DNA from: a virus
DNA length: 64,000 nucleotides
Virus record (IMG/VR): IMGVR_UViG_3300025117_000056
Location: 1-64,000 of that record
Direction: 5' to 3' (one strand)
This document shows positions 8,337 through 16,165 of this stretch, in pieces. Every line of letters begins with the position of its first letter. The first letter of the stretch is position 1. The notes under the pieces were generated by a model. It was not told where the DNA came from and made no database searches. It worked only from the letters and a program-made list of their open reading frames with translations. Position numbers and translations under genes: made by a program.

Positions 8337-8555
8337 ATGTTAATTAAACATTATGAAATTTTAGATATTCAATGTTGGTATGCACATATAAAACCAATGA
8401 CATACCAAGTTGGTGATTTTTATGAAGTTATTTTAACTAAAAGAATGAATGTATTCACTGTTACAACAACTGATGGTTATACTTTTGGATTTTATAAACA
8501 ATATTTAAATTTTGAAGAAGCAAACAAACAGTTTAAAAAATTATTAAGGGGTTGA
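8337..8555 (+). CDS. Unknown small protein
   Basis: 72 residues, GGAG site well placed. Contains TDGYTFGFYKQYLNFEEANKQF, a strand-helix arrangement also seen in other small early proteins here (DUF1642-like size). Not recognised. Confidence 0.5.
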   Translation: MLIKHYEILDIQCWYAHIKPMTYQVGDFYEVILTKRMNVFTVTTTDGYTFGFYKQYLNFEEANKQFKKLLRG

Positions 8556-8556
8556 T

Positions 8557-9741
8557 ATGTCAAGTTACACAGATAGTATGATTATTTTTATAAGGGAACT
8601 AAAAGATAAAGGAAATACTTGGGATGAAATAGCTGTTAAATTTAATAAAAAGTTTGGTGAAGAAGAAAGAAAGACAGCTAATGCTTTAAGAAAAATATAC
8701 TCACGTTATTCTGATATAGACTTTACCGATGAAACTGTGATAAACAGTATTCAAAGTAATGAAACTTCAAAAAAGAAGTCGTCTATTTTAGCTAAAGAAA
8801 ATAGAGCTTTAGTTAATTATGTATCTGGTAGGAAGAATTTATTAGAAGAAATTAGAGAAATGTTATCTAGTAGATCATTTACACAATATAAAGTACCAAT
8901 ATATAAACCAGATAAGTCTAAACGAAATATGACAATGGAAACATTATTAAGTGATTTGCATGATGGTAAAAGAACACCAACATTTAATAATAGAATACTA
9001 AAAGAAAGATTACAAAAATATACTTCAGTTATTATTGGTGAAATAAATAGATATGAAAAAATATATAATGTTGAACGTATTGTTGCACCTATTTTAGGTG
9101 ATTTAATAGAAAATTCATATATGCATGGTATAGAATCTTTAGCTGGTTGTGAATATCAGAATCCTGAACAAATTAGACATGTTACCCAATTATTATTTCA
9201 AGATTTTCTTATACCATTATCATTAACTGGAAGGCAGATAGTAGTTCCTTGTCTGACAGGAAATCATAGTAAATATTCCTTTAAAGATACATATATTGAT
9301 CCAGGAAAAAATAATTTAAGTTGGATAATTTATAACATGTTAGAAATGCTATGTAAAGCATCTAAATTAACAAATATTGAATTTATAATACCTGAAGGTA
9401 TATATTGTGTCTATGAAATATATGGAGATCCTATATTATATGAACATAAAGTTGACAGTTATCAACAAAAAAATGTAGAAGCTCATATACATGATAGATC
9501 TAAACAAGTCAAGAAGATGATAAAATTTGCTAGATTTGGTCATTTTCATGAATCATTATCTTATGGTAGGGGTAGAATTATATTTAATGCTTCATTTAGT
9601 GGTCTTGACTCTTATTCTGAGATAAAAGGATATTCATCTGAGCCAAGCCAGACCATAAATTATTATATAGAAACAGATACTAGATGTGATAGCTATTACC
9701 ACTCATTTATAGTGAATTTAAACAAATATGAAAAAGTGTAG
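8557..9741 (+). CDS. Calcineurin-like metallophosphoesterase
   Basis: 394 residues. The first 55 look like a small helical, HTH-like region (NTWDEIAVKFNKKFG). The metal-binding motifs then appear in order: SDLHDG (about 130, DxH), LGDLIEN (about 181, GDxx), TGNHSKY (about 231, GNH) and FGHFHE (about 328, GHxH). This is the fold of Mre11/SbcD nucleases and phosphatases; large relatives are common in phages and often annotated as DNA repair exonucleases. A nuclease role is inferred. It overlaps the next gene by 14 bases. Confidence 0.8.
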   Translation: MSSYTDSMIIFIRELKDKGNTWDEIAVKFNKKFGEEERKTANALRKIYSRYSDIDFTDETVINSIQSNETSKKKSSILAKENRALVNYVSGRKNLLEEIREMLSSRSFTQYKVPIYKPDKSKRNMTMETLLSDLHDGKRTPTFNNRILKERLQKYTSVIIGEINRYEKIYNVERIVAPILGDLIENSYMHGIESLAGCEYQNPEQIRHVTQLLFQDFLIPLSLTGRQIVVPCLTGNHSKYSFKDTYIDPGKNNLSWIIYNMLEMLCKASKLTNIEFIIPEGIYCVYEIYGDPILYEHKVDSYQQKNVEAHIHDRSKQVKKMIKFARFGHFHESLSYGRGRIIFNASFSGLDSYSEIKGYSSEPSQTINYYIETDTRCDSYYHSFIVNLNKYEKV

Positions 9742-10390
9742 TAAATGTAAAAAATTAAAAGAAAATTCTGATTTTACAAAAAAACAAAAAGATGGAGAAT
9801 CGTTAAGATCTCAATGTAAAGAATGTGAACGAGAATATAGTAGATTATATGATACTAGAACAAAAAACAAGGTATCAAAAAAATATGAAAAAACAATAAA
9901 TGGTTTTATAATGAGAGTATATAGAAATATGAAATCTAGAGTTTTAGGTATTCAAAAACAAAAATTTCATTTATATGAAAATTTAGAACTTTTAGATAAG
10001 GATCTATTCTATGAATGGTCAAAAAACAATATAGATTTCTTAACATTATTTAAAAATTGGGAAAATAATAAATATGTAAGAAAATTAACACCTAGTATTG
10101 ATAGAATAGATTCAAAAAAGGGATATGTTTTTAATAATATTAGGTGGGTTATTTTTAGTGATAATTGTAAAAATATCCAAAGATTACAGTCAAATAACAC
10201 AAGTTCATATCGTGGTGTATATTTTAATAAATCTAACAATAGATGGGTTTCTCAAATAAGTCACGATAAAAAACATTATTTTTTAGGATATTTTGAAAAT
10301 ATTGAAGATGCTATAGAAACATATAATAAAAAAGCAATTGAATTATTTGGAAAATTTGCTTTTATAAATATTAAAAAAATAGAAAATTAA
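9728..10390 (+). CDS. HNH homing endonuclease with C-terminal AP2 domain
   Basis: 220 residues. N-terminal zinc ribbon (CSKCKKLKENSDFTK ... CKECERE), central helical nuclease region with PSIDRIDSKKGYVFNNIRWV (HNH/H-N-N type core with D in place of the first H), and C-terminal AP2 DNA-binding domain (SYRGVYFNKSNNRWVSQI ... FLGYFENIEDAIETYNKKA). This architecture is typical of free-standing phage homing endonucleases. It is inserted between early genes with a 14-base overlap and lacks a strong ribosome binding site. Confidence 0.85.
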   Translation: MKKCSKCKKLKENSDFTKKQKDGESLRSQCKECEREYSRLYDTRTKNKVSKKYEKTINGFIMRVYRNMKSRVLGIQKQKFHLYENLELLDKDLFYEWSKNNIDFLTLFKNWENNKYVRKLTPSIDRIDSKKGYVFNNIRWVIFSDNCKNIQRLQSNNTSSYRGVYFNKSNNRWVSQISHDKKHYFLGYFENIEDAIETYNKKAIELFGKFAFINIKKIEN

Positions 10391-10414
10391 TATATACAAA
10401 CAAAGGATAGTATT

Positions 10415-10645
10415 ATGAAGTTTTATAAATTTGCAAATGGTCAGCTAATTAACGTTGACTATATCAAAGAAAAGTTAGCAATCATTGATATCGTTGAACA
10501 ATCTTATGGTTGTAATGAATGGTTTTTTACTATTAAGTTTAAAGCTGATACAGGATTAGAAAGTATACAACCAACGTTTGATAACGAAATATTAGCTAAG
10601 GAACAACTTAAAGAGTTTATATATTATCTGGAGACTAATTTATAG
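10415..10645 (+). CDS. Unknown small protein
   Basis: 76 residues, AAAGGAT site. Begins with a strand-rich region (MKFYKFANGQLINVDYI) and ends in a helix (AKEQLKEFIYYLE). Followed closely by another small gene. Not recognised. Confidence 0.5.
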   Translation: MKFYKFANGQLINVDYIKEKLAIIDIVEQSYGCNEWFFTIKFKADTGLESIQPTFDNEILAKEQLKEFIYYLETNL

Positions 10646-10653
10646 GAGATACT

Positions 10654-10809
10654 ATGAAAAATAAAATAACGGTAATAGTTAGAAACTATAACGATTATTG
10701 TTTTCATGTAAAACAATTTGAAACCTTCGAAGAAGCAAAAAATTACTTGATTGATAACTGTGGTAATGGTATAATAATCATAGGAACAGAATACCATATT
10801 ATAAACTAG
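10654..10809 (+). CDS. Small unknown protein
   Basis: 51 residues, strong AGGAG site. Strand-helix-strand pattern (KITVIVRNYND ... TFEEAKNYLIDN ... GIIIIGTEYHII), similar in layout to the protein at 4106. Not recognised. Confidence 0.5.
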   Translation: MKNKITVIVRNYNDYCFHVKQFETFEEAKNYLIDNCGNGIIIIGTEYHIIN

Positions 10810-10818
10810 GAGGAAGAT

Positions 10819-11370
10819 ATGGCAAAAAAAGATAAAGAATCAACACAGTATTGGATAGAGAAGGGAATAGATGTTGAAAATCGTATACTAGATATTGATG
10901 ATTATATAGATTCAGAGACTGTTTCACCTAAGATTAGAGCTTTACGTTGTATGCAAAGAAAGAGTAACGACCCAATAACAATCAATGTTAATAGTATGGG
11001 TGGTTGTGTTTATAATTCATTCGCATTATATGATACAATACGAGACATATCGAACTCTGGAATTCTTATTAGAACAATGGCTTATGGTAGTATAATGAGT
11101 GGTGGTTCCATTATTTTTTTAGCTGGAGATGAGAGAAGTATGTTGATAAATACCACCACAATGATACACACGATCAACTTCGGGGTCGAGGGTAAGGTTA
11201 AAGAAGTAGAAATAGAAATGAAAGAATCTAAGAGATTAGAAGAAAAGATGATTGAAATATATGCATCTAGAACTAAGAAAAGTAAACGTTTTTGGAAGAA
11301 ACAAATAAAATATATAGACAATTATTATGATTATAAAACTTCTAAAAAACTAGGAATAATTAATAAATAA
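10819..11370 (+). CDS. ClpP-like serine protease (cytoplasmic)
   Basis: 183 residues, near ClpP length. Visible are the oxyanion-loop region NSMGGCVYNSF (about 56-66), the nucleophile region AYGSIMSGGSIIFLAGDER with Ser in MSGG, the His in MIHTINFG (about 115) and an Asp in KYIDNYYDYKT followed by AKKLG-like KKLGII. Thus a Ser-His-Asp triad seems complete although the Ser motif departs from the usual ASMG. It lacks a signal peptide. In phages such proteins often act in head maturation, but this one sits in the early block away from the capsid genes, so a role in host protein turnover is equally possible. Confidence 0.75.
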   Translation: MAKKDKESTQYWIEKGIDVENRILDIDDYIDSETVSPKIRALRCMQRKSNDPITINVNSMGGCVYNSFALYDTIRDISNSGILIRTMAYGSIMSGGSIIFLAGDERSMLINTTTMIHTINFGVEGKVKEVEIEMKESKRLEEKMIEIYASRTKKSKRFWKKQIKYIDNYYDYKTSKKLGIINK

Positions 11371-11382
11371 CTTTAACGAATA

Positions 11383-11565
11383 ATGAGATATATGGAAGAA
11401 CTACTTAAACAATTTAACATTACTAAAGACGAAGTAATTAAAATACTTCAAGATGCTATACTAGATACTACAGATACTAATATAATGAAATTACTAAATT
11501 TCAGCAAAATATTCAATTGTCACCCAACAAATGCTATTAAATTCTTTAGAAAACCTTGGGAATAA
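11383..11565 (+). CDS. Unknown small helical protein
   Basis: 60 residues if the first ATG is used; the ATG at 11392 (MEELLKQF) is an alternative preceded by GAGA. Helical, with FNITKDEVIKILQDAI. No ribosome binding site is strong. Not recognised. Confidence 0.45.
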   Translation: MRYMEELLKQFNITKDEVIKILQDAILDTTDTNIMKLLNFSKIFNCHPTNAIKFFRKPWE

Positions 11566-11567
11566 CT

Positions 11568-11753
11568 ATGGAAAACAACGAAACAAATCCCACAATAATA
11601 AATTGTGATGAAAATGATATATGTTACGAATGTCTATTCTTTGATAGACAAGACGAATACTGTAACTTATATAGTGTTAATAATCTTGATGCACAAAAAA
11701 GTAAACATAAATGTTGTAAAATTAAAAGAATTATTATACAATATAATGAATAA
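11568..11753 (+). CDS. Small cysteine-rich protein
   Basis: 61 residues from the ATG shortly after the previous stop (an in-frame TTG at 11556 is rejected). Six cysteines (C-DENDIC-YEC, YC, KCC) suggest metal binding. Similar Cys patterns occur in small phage proteins of unknown function. Confidence 0.5.
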   Translation: MENNETNPTIINCDENDICYECLFFDRQDEYCNLYSVNNLDAQKSKHKCCKIKRIIIQYNE

Positions 11754-11762
11754 GGGGTAAAT

Positions 11763-12230
11763 ATGAATTTTAATCATTATTTGATGGTATTTAACTATCT
11801 TGATATCTTTGAAAAATGTTTTTGTATTTTTATAATATTATTATGTGTTGGTATTTTATCTGTTATATCATATAATATTTATTGGCATTTAAACTATAAA
11901 TATGAATACTCTGACGCAAAAGAAACTACAGGAATTGTTACTGATATGAACTATAGAGCTTCGTATATGATAACAGTTTTTAATGGAAAAACAATAAATA
12001 CTATTCATCATCCAGAAAAAAATGAAGTATATATTTATATTGAGTCTTTAAATTTAAAGAAAGAATTTGATAGTTCAAAATTATATCAACTTGTTCGAAT
12101 TGATGATACCATTAAAATAACATATAAAGAGTGTTATATAGTAAAAAAAGATTACTCTAAAAAGAAAACTTTAGATTCATATGAAATATTAACAATAACA
12201 ACACCAAAAGGTAGAATTTGGGAGAATTAA
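11763..12230 (+). CDS. Membrane-anchored protein
   Basis: 155 residues, AAGGGG site. One long hydrophobic helix (about residues 18-42) near the N-terminus, then a soluble domain of predicted beta strands (about 60-155). Probable N-in single-pass protein with an outside or periplasmic beta domain. Function unknown. Confidence 0.55.
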   Translation: MNFNHYLMVFNYLDIFEKCFCIFIILLCVGILSVISYNIYWHLNYKYEYSDAKETTGIVTDMNYRASYMITVFNGKTINTIHHPEKNEVYIYIESLNLKKEFDSSKLYQLVRIDDTIKITYKECYIVKKDYSKKKTLDSYEILTITTPKGRIWEN

Positions 12231-12244
12231 TTTAGGGAGAAAAA

Positions 12245-12541
12245 ATGAAAAAAATATTTATAGTATATAGATCTGATTATGACTATAATGAAAATATTAT
12301 AGCCTTCAATTCTAAAGAAAAAGCAGAAGAAATGATACTAAGAAATAAAGAAGCTAATTATCAAACATATTTAAAGGATTTTAATGATTTTTTAAATAAT
12401 AAGGAATCCCTTTTTTATAAAATTACTAGAGATGAAAAAATTAGAAGAAAAGAACCCTGTTCTATGAAGGAAGTCTTACAAAGTTGTTCATATGCATCTG
12501 ATATGTATTTTGAAGAAATAGAATATGATGAGGAGAATTAA
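12245..12541 (+). CDS. Unknown protein
   Basis: 98 residues, AGGGAG site. Begins KKIFIVYRSDYDYNENIIAFNSKEKAEEMI, a strand-turn-strand-helix layout repeated in several small proteins here. Acidic C-terminus. It abuts the dNMP kinase start and has GAGGAG near its 3' end that serves that gene. Confidence 0.5.
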   Translation: MKKIFIVYRSDYDYNENIIAFNSKEKAEEMILRNKEANYQTYLKDFNDFLNNKESLFYKITRDEKIRRKEPCSMKEVLQSCSYASDMYFEEIEYDEEN

Positions 12542-13234
12542 ATGAGTAATATCATTGGTATAGGTGGTAAAGCTAAACATGGTAAAGATTCTATTGCTAA
12601 CGTTTTAATTGATAATTTTGGTTATAAACGTATATCTTTAGCCGATCCACTTAAAAAAATACTTTACATAGGCTTAAAAGAATACTTTACATTAAACGAT
12701 TTCTACGATCAGAACATCAAAGATTTAACGTTTGATAAATATACTAGTTATCCAGAATTAGTTTTAACCAAAGTCCAAATAGAGCGTATTGTGTGTGCTA
12801 TAAACATCAATTACAATCTTACTGGTGTTGAAATGGATATAATACGTGAATGGTTTAGAAACGAAAAATTCTATTCTTTACGTGATTTAATGCAAAGATT
12901 TGGTACTGATTTATGTAGAAACCTAATTAATAAACAAATATGGATATTGACCTCACAAAAACAAATTAATCATACATCAATAAATAGTCCAGAAATTAAT
13001 TTTGTAATATCTGATATTCGCTTTCCAGAAGAAAGACAAATGGTTAAAAATCTTAATGGGTTACTATTACTAGTAAAACGTGATTTAAAAATTGAAGGTG
13101 AGGTTCATACATCTGAACAATCTTTAGGTGATGATAGTGAATATAATACTATTATACATAATACATCAACATTAGAAGATCTAGAAAAAAACATCATTAA
13201 ATTACACAAATCTAAATATCCTCTTTTTAAATAA
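12542..13234 (+). CDS. Deoxynucleoside monophosphate kinase (T4 gp1-like)
   Basis: 230 residues. The P-loop is GIGGKAKHGKDSIA (about residues 5-18), followed by ISLADPLKKI, a helical insert, LMQRFGTDLCR (about 115) and VISDIRFPEE (about 155), as in phage dNMP kinases of the T4 gp1 type. The enzyme phosphorylates dNMPs to dNDPs to supply phage DNA synthesis in the cytoplasm. It fits with dUTPase at 56261. Strong upstream GAGGAG. Confidence 0.85.
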   Translation: MSNIIGIGGKAKHGKDSIANVLIDNFGYKRISLADPLKKILYIGLKEYFTLNDFYDQNIKDLTFDKYTSYPELVLTKVQIERIVCAININYNLTGVEMDIIREWFRNEKFYSLRDLMQRFGTDLCRNLINKQIWILTSQKQINHTSINSPEINFVISDIRFPEERQMVKNLNGLLLLVKRDLKIEGEVHTSEQSLGDDSEYNTIIHNTSTLEDLEKNIIKLHKSKYPLFK

Positions 13235-13239
13235 TTCTC

Positions 13240-13268
13240 TTGTCTTTTCTATATTTATATCATATAAT
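13240..13268 (+). promoter_or_regulatory. sigma70-type promoter
   Basis: TTGTCT (13240-13245), 17-bp spacer, TATAAT (13263-13268). It lies in the only non-coding gap of this part of the + strand and would transcribe the zinc-ribbon, repeat-protein and resolvase genes. The -10 box is perfect; the -35 matches four of six positions. Confidence 0.7.
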
Positions 13269-13304
13269 GAAAATAACGTTGTTAACCTTAACAAAGGAAT
13301 AACT

Positions 13305-13610
13305 ATAGAAACTGAATTAAAACAACTAAAAGCTGAGAATGACCGCCTTAAAAAAAGATTGAAAATCTTGGAGAAGAGATTAGGTAAGTTTCGAAGTAAG
13401 AACAAAGAGTTATGTGACGAAATAGAAGAACTAGATGTTGAAGCTGAAACAAAGAAAGCATTAAAAACAACACCACTTAAAGAAGATGGATGTCCTAAGT
13501 GTGGTAGAGATTTGAACGTTAGTTCTGTTCCTCATGGTGAATTGGAGATATGTACAAATCCTGATTGTTCTTATAGAAAAGTTAATAGAAAAAAAGTAAA
13601 GGAAAGATAA
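13305..13610 (+). CDS. Coiled-coil zinc-ribbon protein with probable ATA start
   Basis: 101 residues. Residues 1-50 form a heptad-repeat coiled coil (LKQLKAENDRLKKRLKILEKRL) and 63-92 a zinc ribbon (CPKCGRDLN ... CTNPDC). The coiled coil begins right after AAAGGAATAACT, correctly placed for initiation, but the codon there is ATA. The first usual start is a TTG at 13359, which would cut the zipper and has no ribosome binding site. The promoter just upstream limits how far back the start can be. Either ATA is used or an ATG has mutated. Likely a nucleic-acid-associated dimer. Confidence 0.6.
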   Translation: METELKQLKAENDRLKKRLKILEKRLGKFRSKNKELCDEIEELDVEAETKKALKTTPLKEDGCPKCGRDLNVSSVPHGELEICTNPDCSYRKVNRKKVKER

Positions 13611-13611
13611 A

Positions 13612-13956
13612 ATGACACAATATGAAAAAGACTTAGCTGCTGTTAAACAAAATGGTTATGCTTTACAATATGTTAACCATCAAACAGAAGAATTGTGTTT
13701 AATTGCTGTTAAAGAATATGGTAATGTATTACAATATGTTAAACATCAAACACCAGAACTTTGTTTAGCTGCTGTTAAAGAGAATGGTTATGTTTTACAA
13801 TATGTTAAACATCAAACAGAAGAAATATGTTTAGCCGCTGTTAAGGAAAATAGTTATGCTTTACGTTTGGTTAAACCAGAGATTAAAACAGAAGAATTCT
13901 TATTACGTTGTTTAGAAAATAATATAGCTTGTATAGAACATATGGAGATAAAATGA
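13612..13956 (+). CDS. DUF4116-like repeat protein
   Basis: 114 residues with AAAGGAAAG upstream. About four 22-residue units of the form AAVKENGYALQYVKHQTEEIC are followed by the same tail as in the partial gene at the left end, to which 132 bases are nearly identical. Complete here. Repeats of this kind are found in bacteria, phages and amoebal viruses; function unknown. It overlaps the resolvase start by four bases (ATGA). Confidence 0.7.
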   Translation: MTQYEKDLAAVKQNGYALQYVNHQTEELCLIAVKEYGNVLQYVKHQTPELCLAAVKENGYVLQYVKHQTEEICLAAVKENSYALRLVKPEIKTEEFLLRCLENNIACIEHMEIK

Positions 13957-14450
13957 TCATAACAATAGATTTATCTGTACATTCAACGGGATATACAGTT
14001 TTTGATGAAGAAGTCTTAATTGACTATGGAATAATAACACCAGAAAGATACCCAAAACAATCAATAGATCGTTATCCTATTAAGTCTGTTAATCAAGTAA
14101 AGTCAACAGCTAAACAGGTACATACTCTAATTGAGTCATATTTGCCTCAAATTGAAGCTATTGTAATAGAAGAGATAAATGGTGCTGGTAGAAGAAACAT
14201 CATTGGTACAAAGGCATTGTGTGGCATTCACTACGTTTTAATGTCTTTGATGGATTTGGAAACATTAAAGAAGGTTGTTTTCATTAAATCATGTGAATGG
14301 AGAAAGGCTTTAAACCTTAAACGTAATGGTGATTGGAAACAATCTGCTGTTGATTTTATCAATGAAAAGCATGGTACTGAGTTTATTAGAGAAGAAAATG
14401 ATTTGACAGATGCTTTGTGTTTGTACTACGCTTATCTAAAACTTAAGTAA
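13953..14450 (+). CDS. RuvC-like Holliday junction resolvase
   Basis: 165 residues from the ATG that overlaps the preceding stop. RNase H-fold acidic residues are placed as in RuvC: TIDLSVHSTGY (Asp near residue 5), IVIEEINGAG (Glu near 72) and ENDLTDALCLYYA (Asp near 150). The enzyme would cleave branched DNA before packaging. It is the last gene of this + strand block. Assignment is by motif order; other RNase H-fold nucleases are possible. Confidence 0.75.
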   Translation: MIITIDLSVHSTGYTVFDEEVLIDYGIITPERYPKQSIDRYPIKSVNQVKSTAKQVHTLIESYLPQIEAIVIEEINGAGRRNIIGTKALCGIHYVLMSLMDLETLKKVVFIKSCEWRKALNLKRNGDWKQSAVDFINEKHGTEFIREENDLTDALCLYYAYLKLK

Positions 14451-14473
14451 AATTATGAGAATAATATACCTCG

Positions 14474-14582
14474 TGTTCATCAATTAGTGAACATATAAGT
14501 AAAAGTGAACATTTGTATAAATTATCGAGTAGTTATAGTGTTTTTGTTCACATTTATCATTATGTTCAGTAAGAAGTGAACA
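14474..14582. repeat. TGTTCA/TGAACA palindrome cluster at gene convergence
   Basis: Six copies of one hexamer in 109 bases. Two exact palindromes TGTTCA-N8-TGAACA lie at 14474-14493 and 14563-14582; between them are single half-sites TGAACA (14506-14511) and TGTTCA (14545-14550) in everted order. The gap between the convergent gene blocks (14451-14655) otherwise holds only a 19-codon frame at 14600. The equal 8-base spacers favour a protein-binding site, but both palindromes could also form 6-bp hairpins. Neither is followed by a U-tract, so terminators are unlikely. Confidence 0.6.
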
Positions 14583-14599
14583 TTAAAAGAAGGTTAAAA

Positions 14600-14659
14600 A
14601 TGAATTGTGAAAGCTTAGAACTCTTATCTTTAGTTATATTTTTAATAATTAATCCTTAA
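14600..14659 (+). CDS. Possible 19-residue hydrophobic peptide
   Basis: Frame MNCESLELLSLVIFLIINP preceded by GAAGG with good spacing. Hydrophobic C-terminal half. It ends four bases inside the opposite-strand lysis gene. Very short, may be chance. Confidence 0.2.
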   Translation: MNCESLELLSLVIFLIINP

Positions 14660-15210
14660 AAATATTTCATTGTTAATTTTTCATATTCTTTTCTAGGTTT
14701 TTGATTAAAACTATGATAACAAGTCCAGGGATTCTTCTTATTTTTACAAGCGTTTATTTTATCCTTTAGTATCTTAAAATGACTATCAAACATATATTCT
14801 AAGTTATTCTTAAGCTTTAAAGGGTCAAGGTTGTAGTTTTGAATCGTTTTAACATGGATTTGGAATAACCCTAAGTCTGTTTTAGCTTTAACTATCTTAG
14901 CAGTCTCTGTACATTTGATAGTATCATCAGAAATAGCCACACAATTATTCTCATATATAATAACTTCAGTTTTCCTATGTGTTTTATGGTTGAGATTACT
15001 CTCTTGTTTTGCTATAGATATTGATATATTTGGGTCAATGTCGTACTTTTTGCTGTATTTTTTAAATAGATTTGTGTATTTTTCGGCTAATTTTAAGTCT
15101 TTTACTTCCATTAAGTTGTATATCTTATTACAAAGTTTATCTTTTTTACATTCAAAAGCGTTAATTTGATTAGATAATACTAAAAAACTTATAAATAATA
15201 ATTTCTTCAT
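14656..15210 (-). CDS. Exported lytic transglycosylase-like endolysin
   Basis: 184 residues. An N-terminal signal peptide (MKKLLFISFLVLSNQINA, cleavage near residue 18) is followed by an SLT-type lysozyme fold: IAKQESNLN carries the catalytic Glu (about residue 69), GLFQIH (about 112) and YHSFNQKPRKEY (about 166) are the other landmarks. It would be exported by the host Sec system and degrade peptidoglycan. It is the last gene of the late block, with an AAAGGAG site. A signal-peptide endolysin fits the nearby spanin-like genes. Confidence 0.8.
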   Translation of the reverse strand: MKKLLFISFLVLSNQINAFECKKDKLCNKIYNLMEVKDLKLAEKYTNLFKKYSKKYDIDPNISISIAKQESNLNHKTHRKTEVIIYENNCVAISDDTIKCTETAKIVKAKTDLGLFQIHVKTIQNYNLDPLKLKNNLEYMFDSHFKILKDKINACKNKKNPWTCYHSFNQKPRKEYEKLTMKYF

Positions 15211-15219
15211 TAAACTCCT

Positions 15220-15384
15220 TTAACCAGGTTTAATTAAACTTACATCAACAATCTTAAACCATCTATAAATGTTATCTATTTTTATACGTAAACAATACTC
15301 ATTATCAGCATCAATAGCTCTTATTATTCCTTCATTTCCATTTATCCAAACTTTCTGGTTAATTCTGAATCTTTCAATGTTCAT
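15220..15384 (-). CDS. Small SH3/KOW-like protein
   Basis: 54 residues: NQKVWINGNEGIIRAIDADNEYCLRI is a typical short beta-barrel pattern. Weak AGAG site. It lies directly downstream of a terminator hairpin and upstream of the lysin, so its transcription depends on read-through. Function unknown. Confidence 0.5.
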   Translation of the reverse strand: MNIERFRINQKVWINGNEGIIRAIDADNEYCLRIKIDNIYRWFKIVDVSLIKPG

Positions 15385-15404
15385 ATTAGTCTCTAAAATA
15401 ATAA

Positions 15405-15431
15405 AGAGGACTAGGGTTTAATTAGTCCTCT
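15405..15431 (-). terminator. Rho-independent terminator
   Basis: Perfect 9-bp stem AGAGGACTA/TAGTCCTCT with a 9-base loop. On the - strand it is followed by TTTATTATTTT, on the + strand by TTTTT, so it may act both ways. On the - strand it closes the transcript of the gene ending at 15483. Confidence 0.75.
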
Positions 15432-15482
15432 TTTTAAACAAGGAGGTTGCAAATGAAAATAGATCCGATTGTGTCGTTCGGA

Positions 15483-16133
15483 TTATTTAATAATAGCAGT
15501 TTTTTTCTTTTTTGTCAATCTCTTTTTTTTAACTTTATTTACTTTTGTTATTTCAGGATCTAGAGCTTCCTGTTGTTCTTGTTCCGTTAACATATTAAAG
15601 TGTTCATTCATCTTTTCTTTAAGAATATAAGCATCTTCTGGAGACATATAATCGAAATTAGCTTCATCCTTCATATCTAAAGTATAATTACCAGAATACA
15701 ATTCATCATCATTTAAAAGTATTCTAAAGCTATTCTTCTCCTTTTTACTTTTAGTATAATAATCTCTACTCATTGAATTAGCTACATGATTACATTCTTT
15801 TCTTTGTTCTGAGGTATTATGTACATTATCTTTAGAGTATTTATATGAATCATCTGTGGTAAAATTACCATTTTCATCTTTGTAGTATTTAACTTCTTTA
15901 CGGAATTTTCTTAAATCTCTATCATTAATACAAACATATTCACCATTTTCTATGATATATGTATCCCTAATAGTAAAAGCTGCACCATAGTATTCGTCAC
16001 TAAATTTAGATAACCACTTCTTAGCTTCTGGGTCTAGATTTTTAACATAGTCAAAATCTATGAATTCTTTTCTTTCTTTTGGTAAATATTTTTTATTAAA
16101 TGATTTATCGTTATCTCTTATTTTCTTAGTCAT
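15483..16133 (-). CDS. Unknown protein of the lysis region
   Basis: 216 residues, strongly charged. Conserved-looking segment NLDPEAKKWLSKFSDEYYGA (about 31-50), middle region with Cys and His (RKECNHVANSMSRDYY), and a Lys-rich C-terminus suited to nucleic-acid or membrane contact. No signal peptide. Similar small proteins with LSPEDKKWLxKFxDEYY occur in phage genomes with unknown function. Confidence 0.55.
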   Translation of the reverse strand: MTKKIRDNDKSFNKKYLPKERKEFIDFDYVKNLDPEAKKWLSKFSDEYYGAAFTIRDTYIIENGEYVCINDRDLRKFRKEVKYYKDENGNFTTDDSYKYSKDNVHNTSEQRKECNHVANSMSRDYYTKSKKEKNSFRILLNDDELYSGNYTLDMKDEANFDYMSPEDAYILKEKMNEHFNMLTEQEQQEALDPEITKVNKVKKKRLTKKKKTAIIK

Positions 16134-16165
16134 CCTTGACTCCGTAAATGTAAGTTAAATGAACG

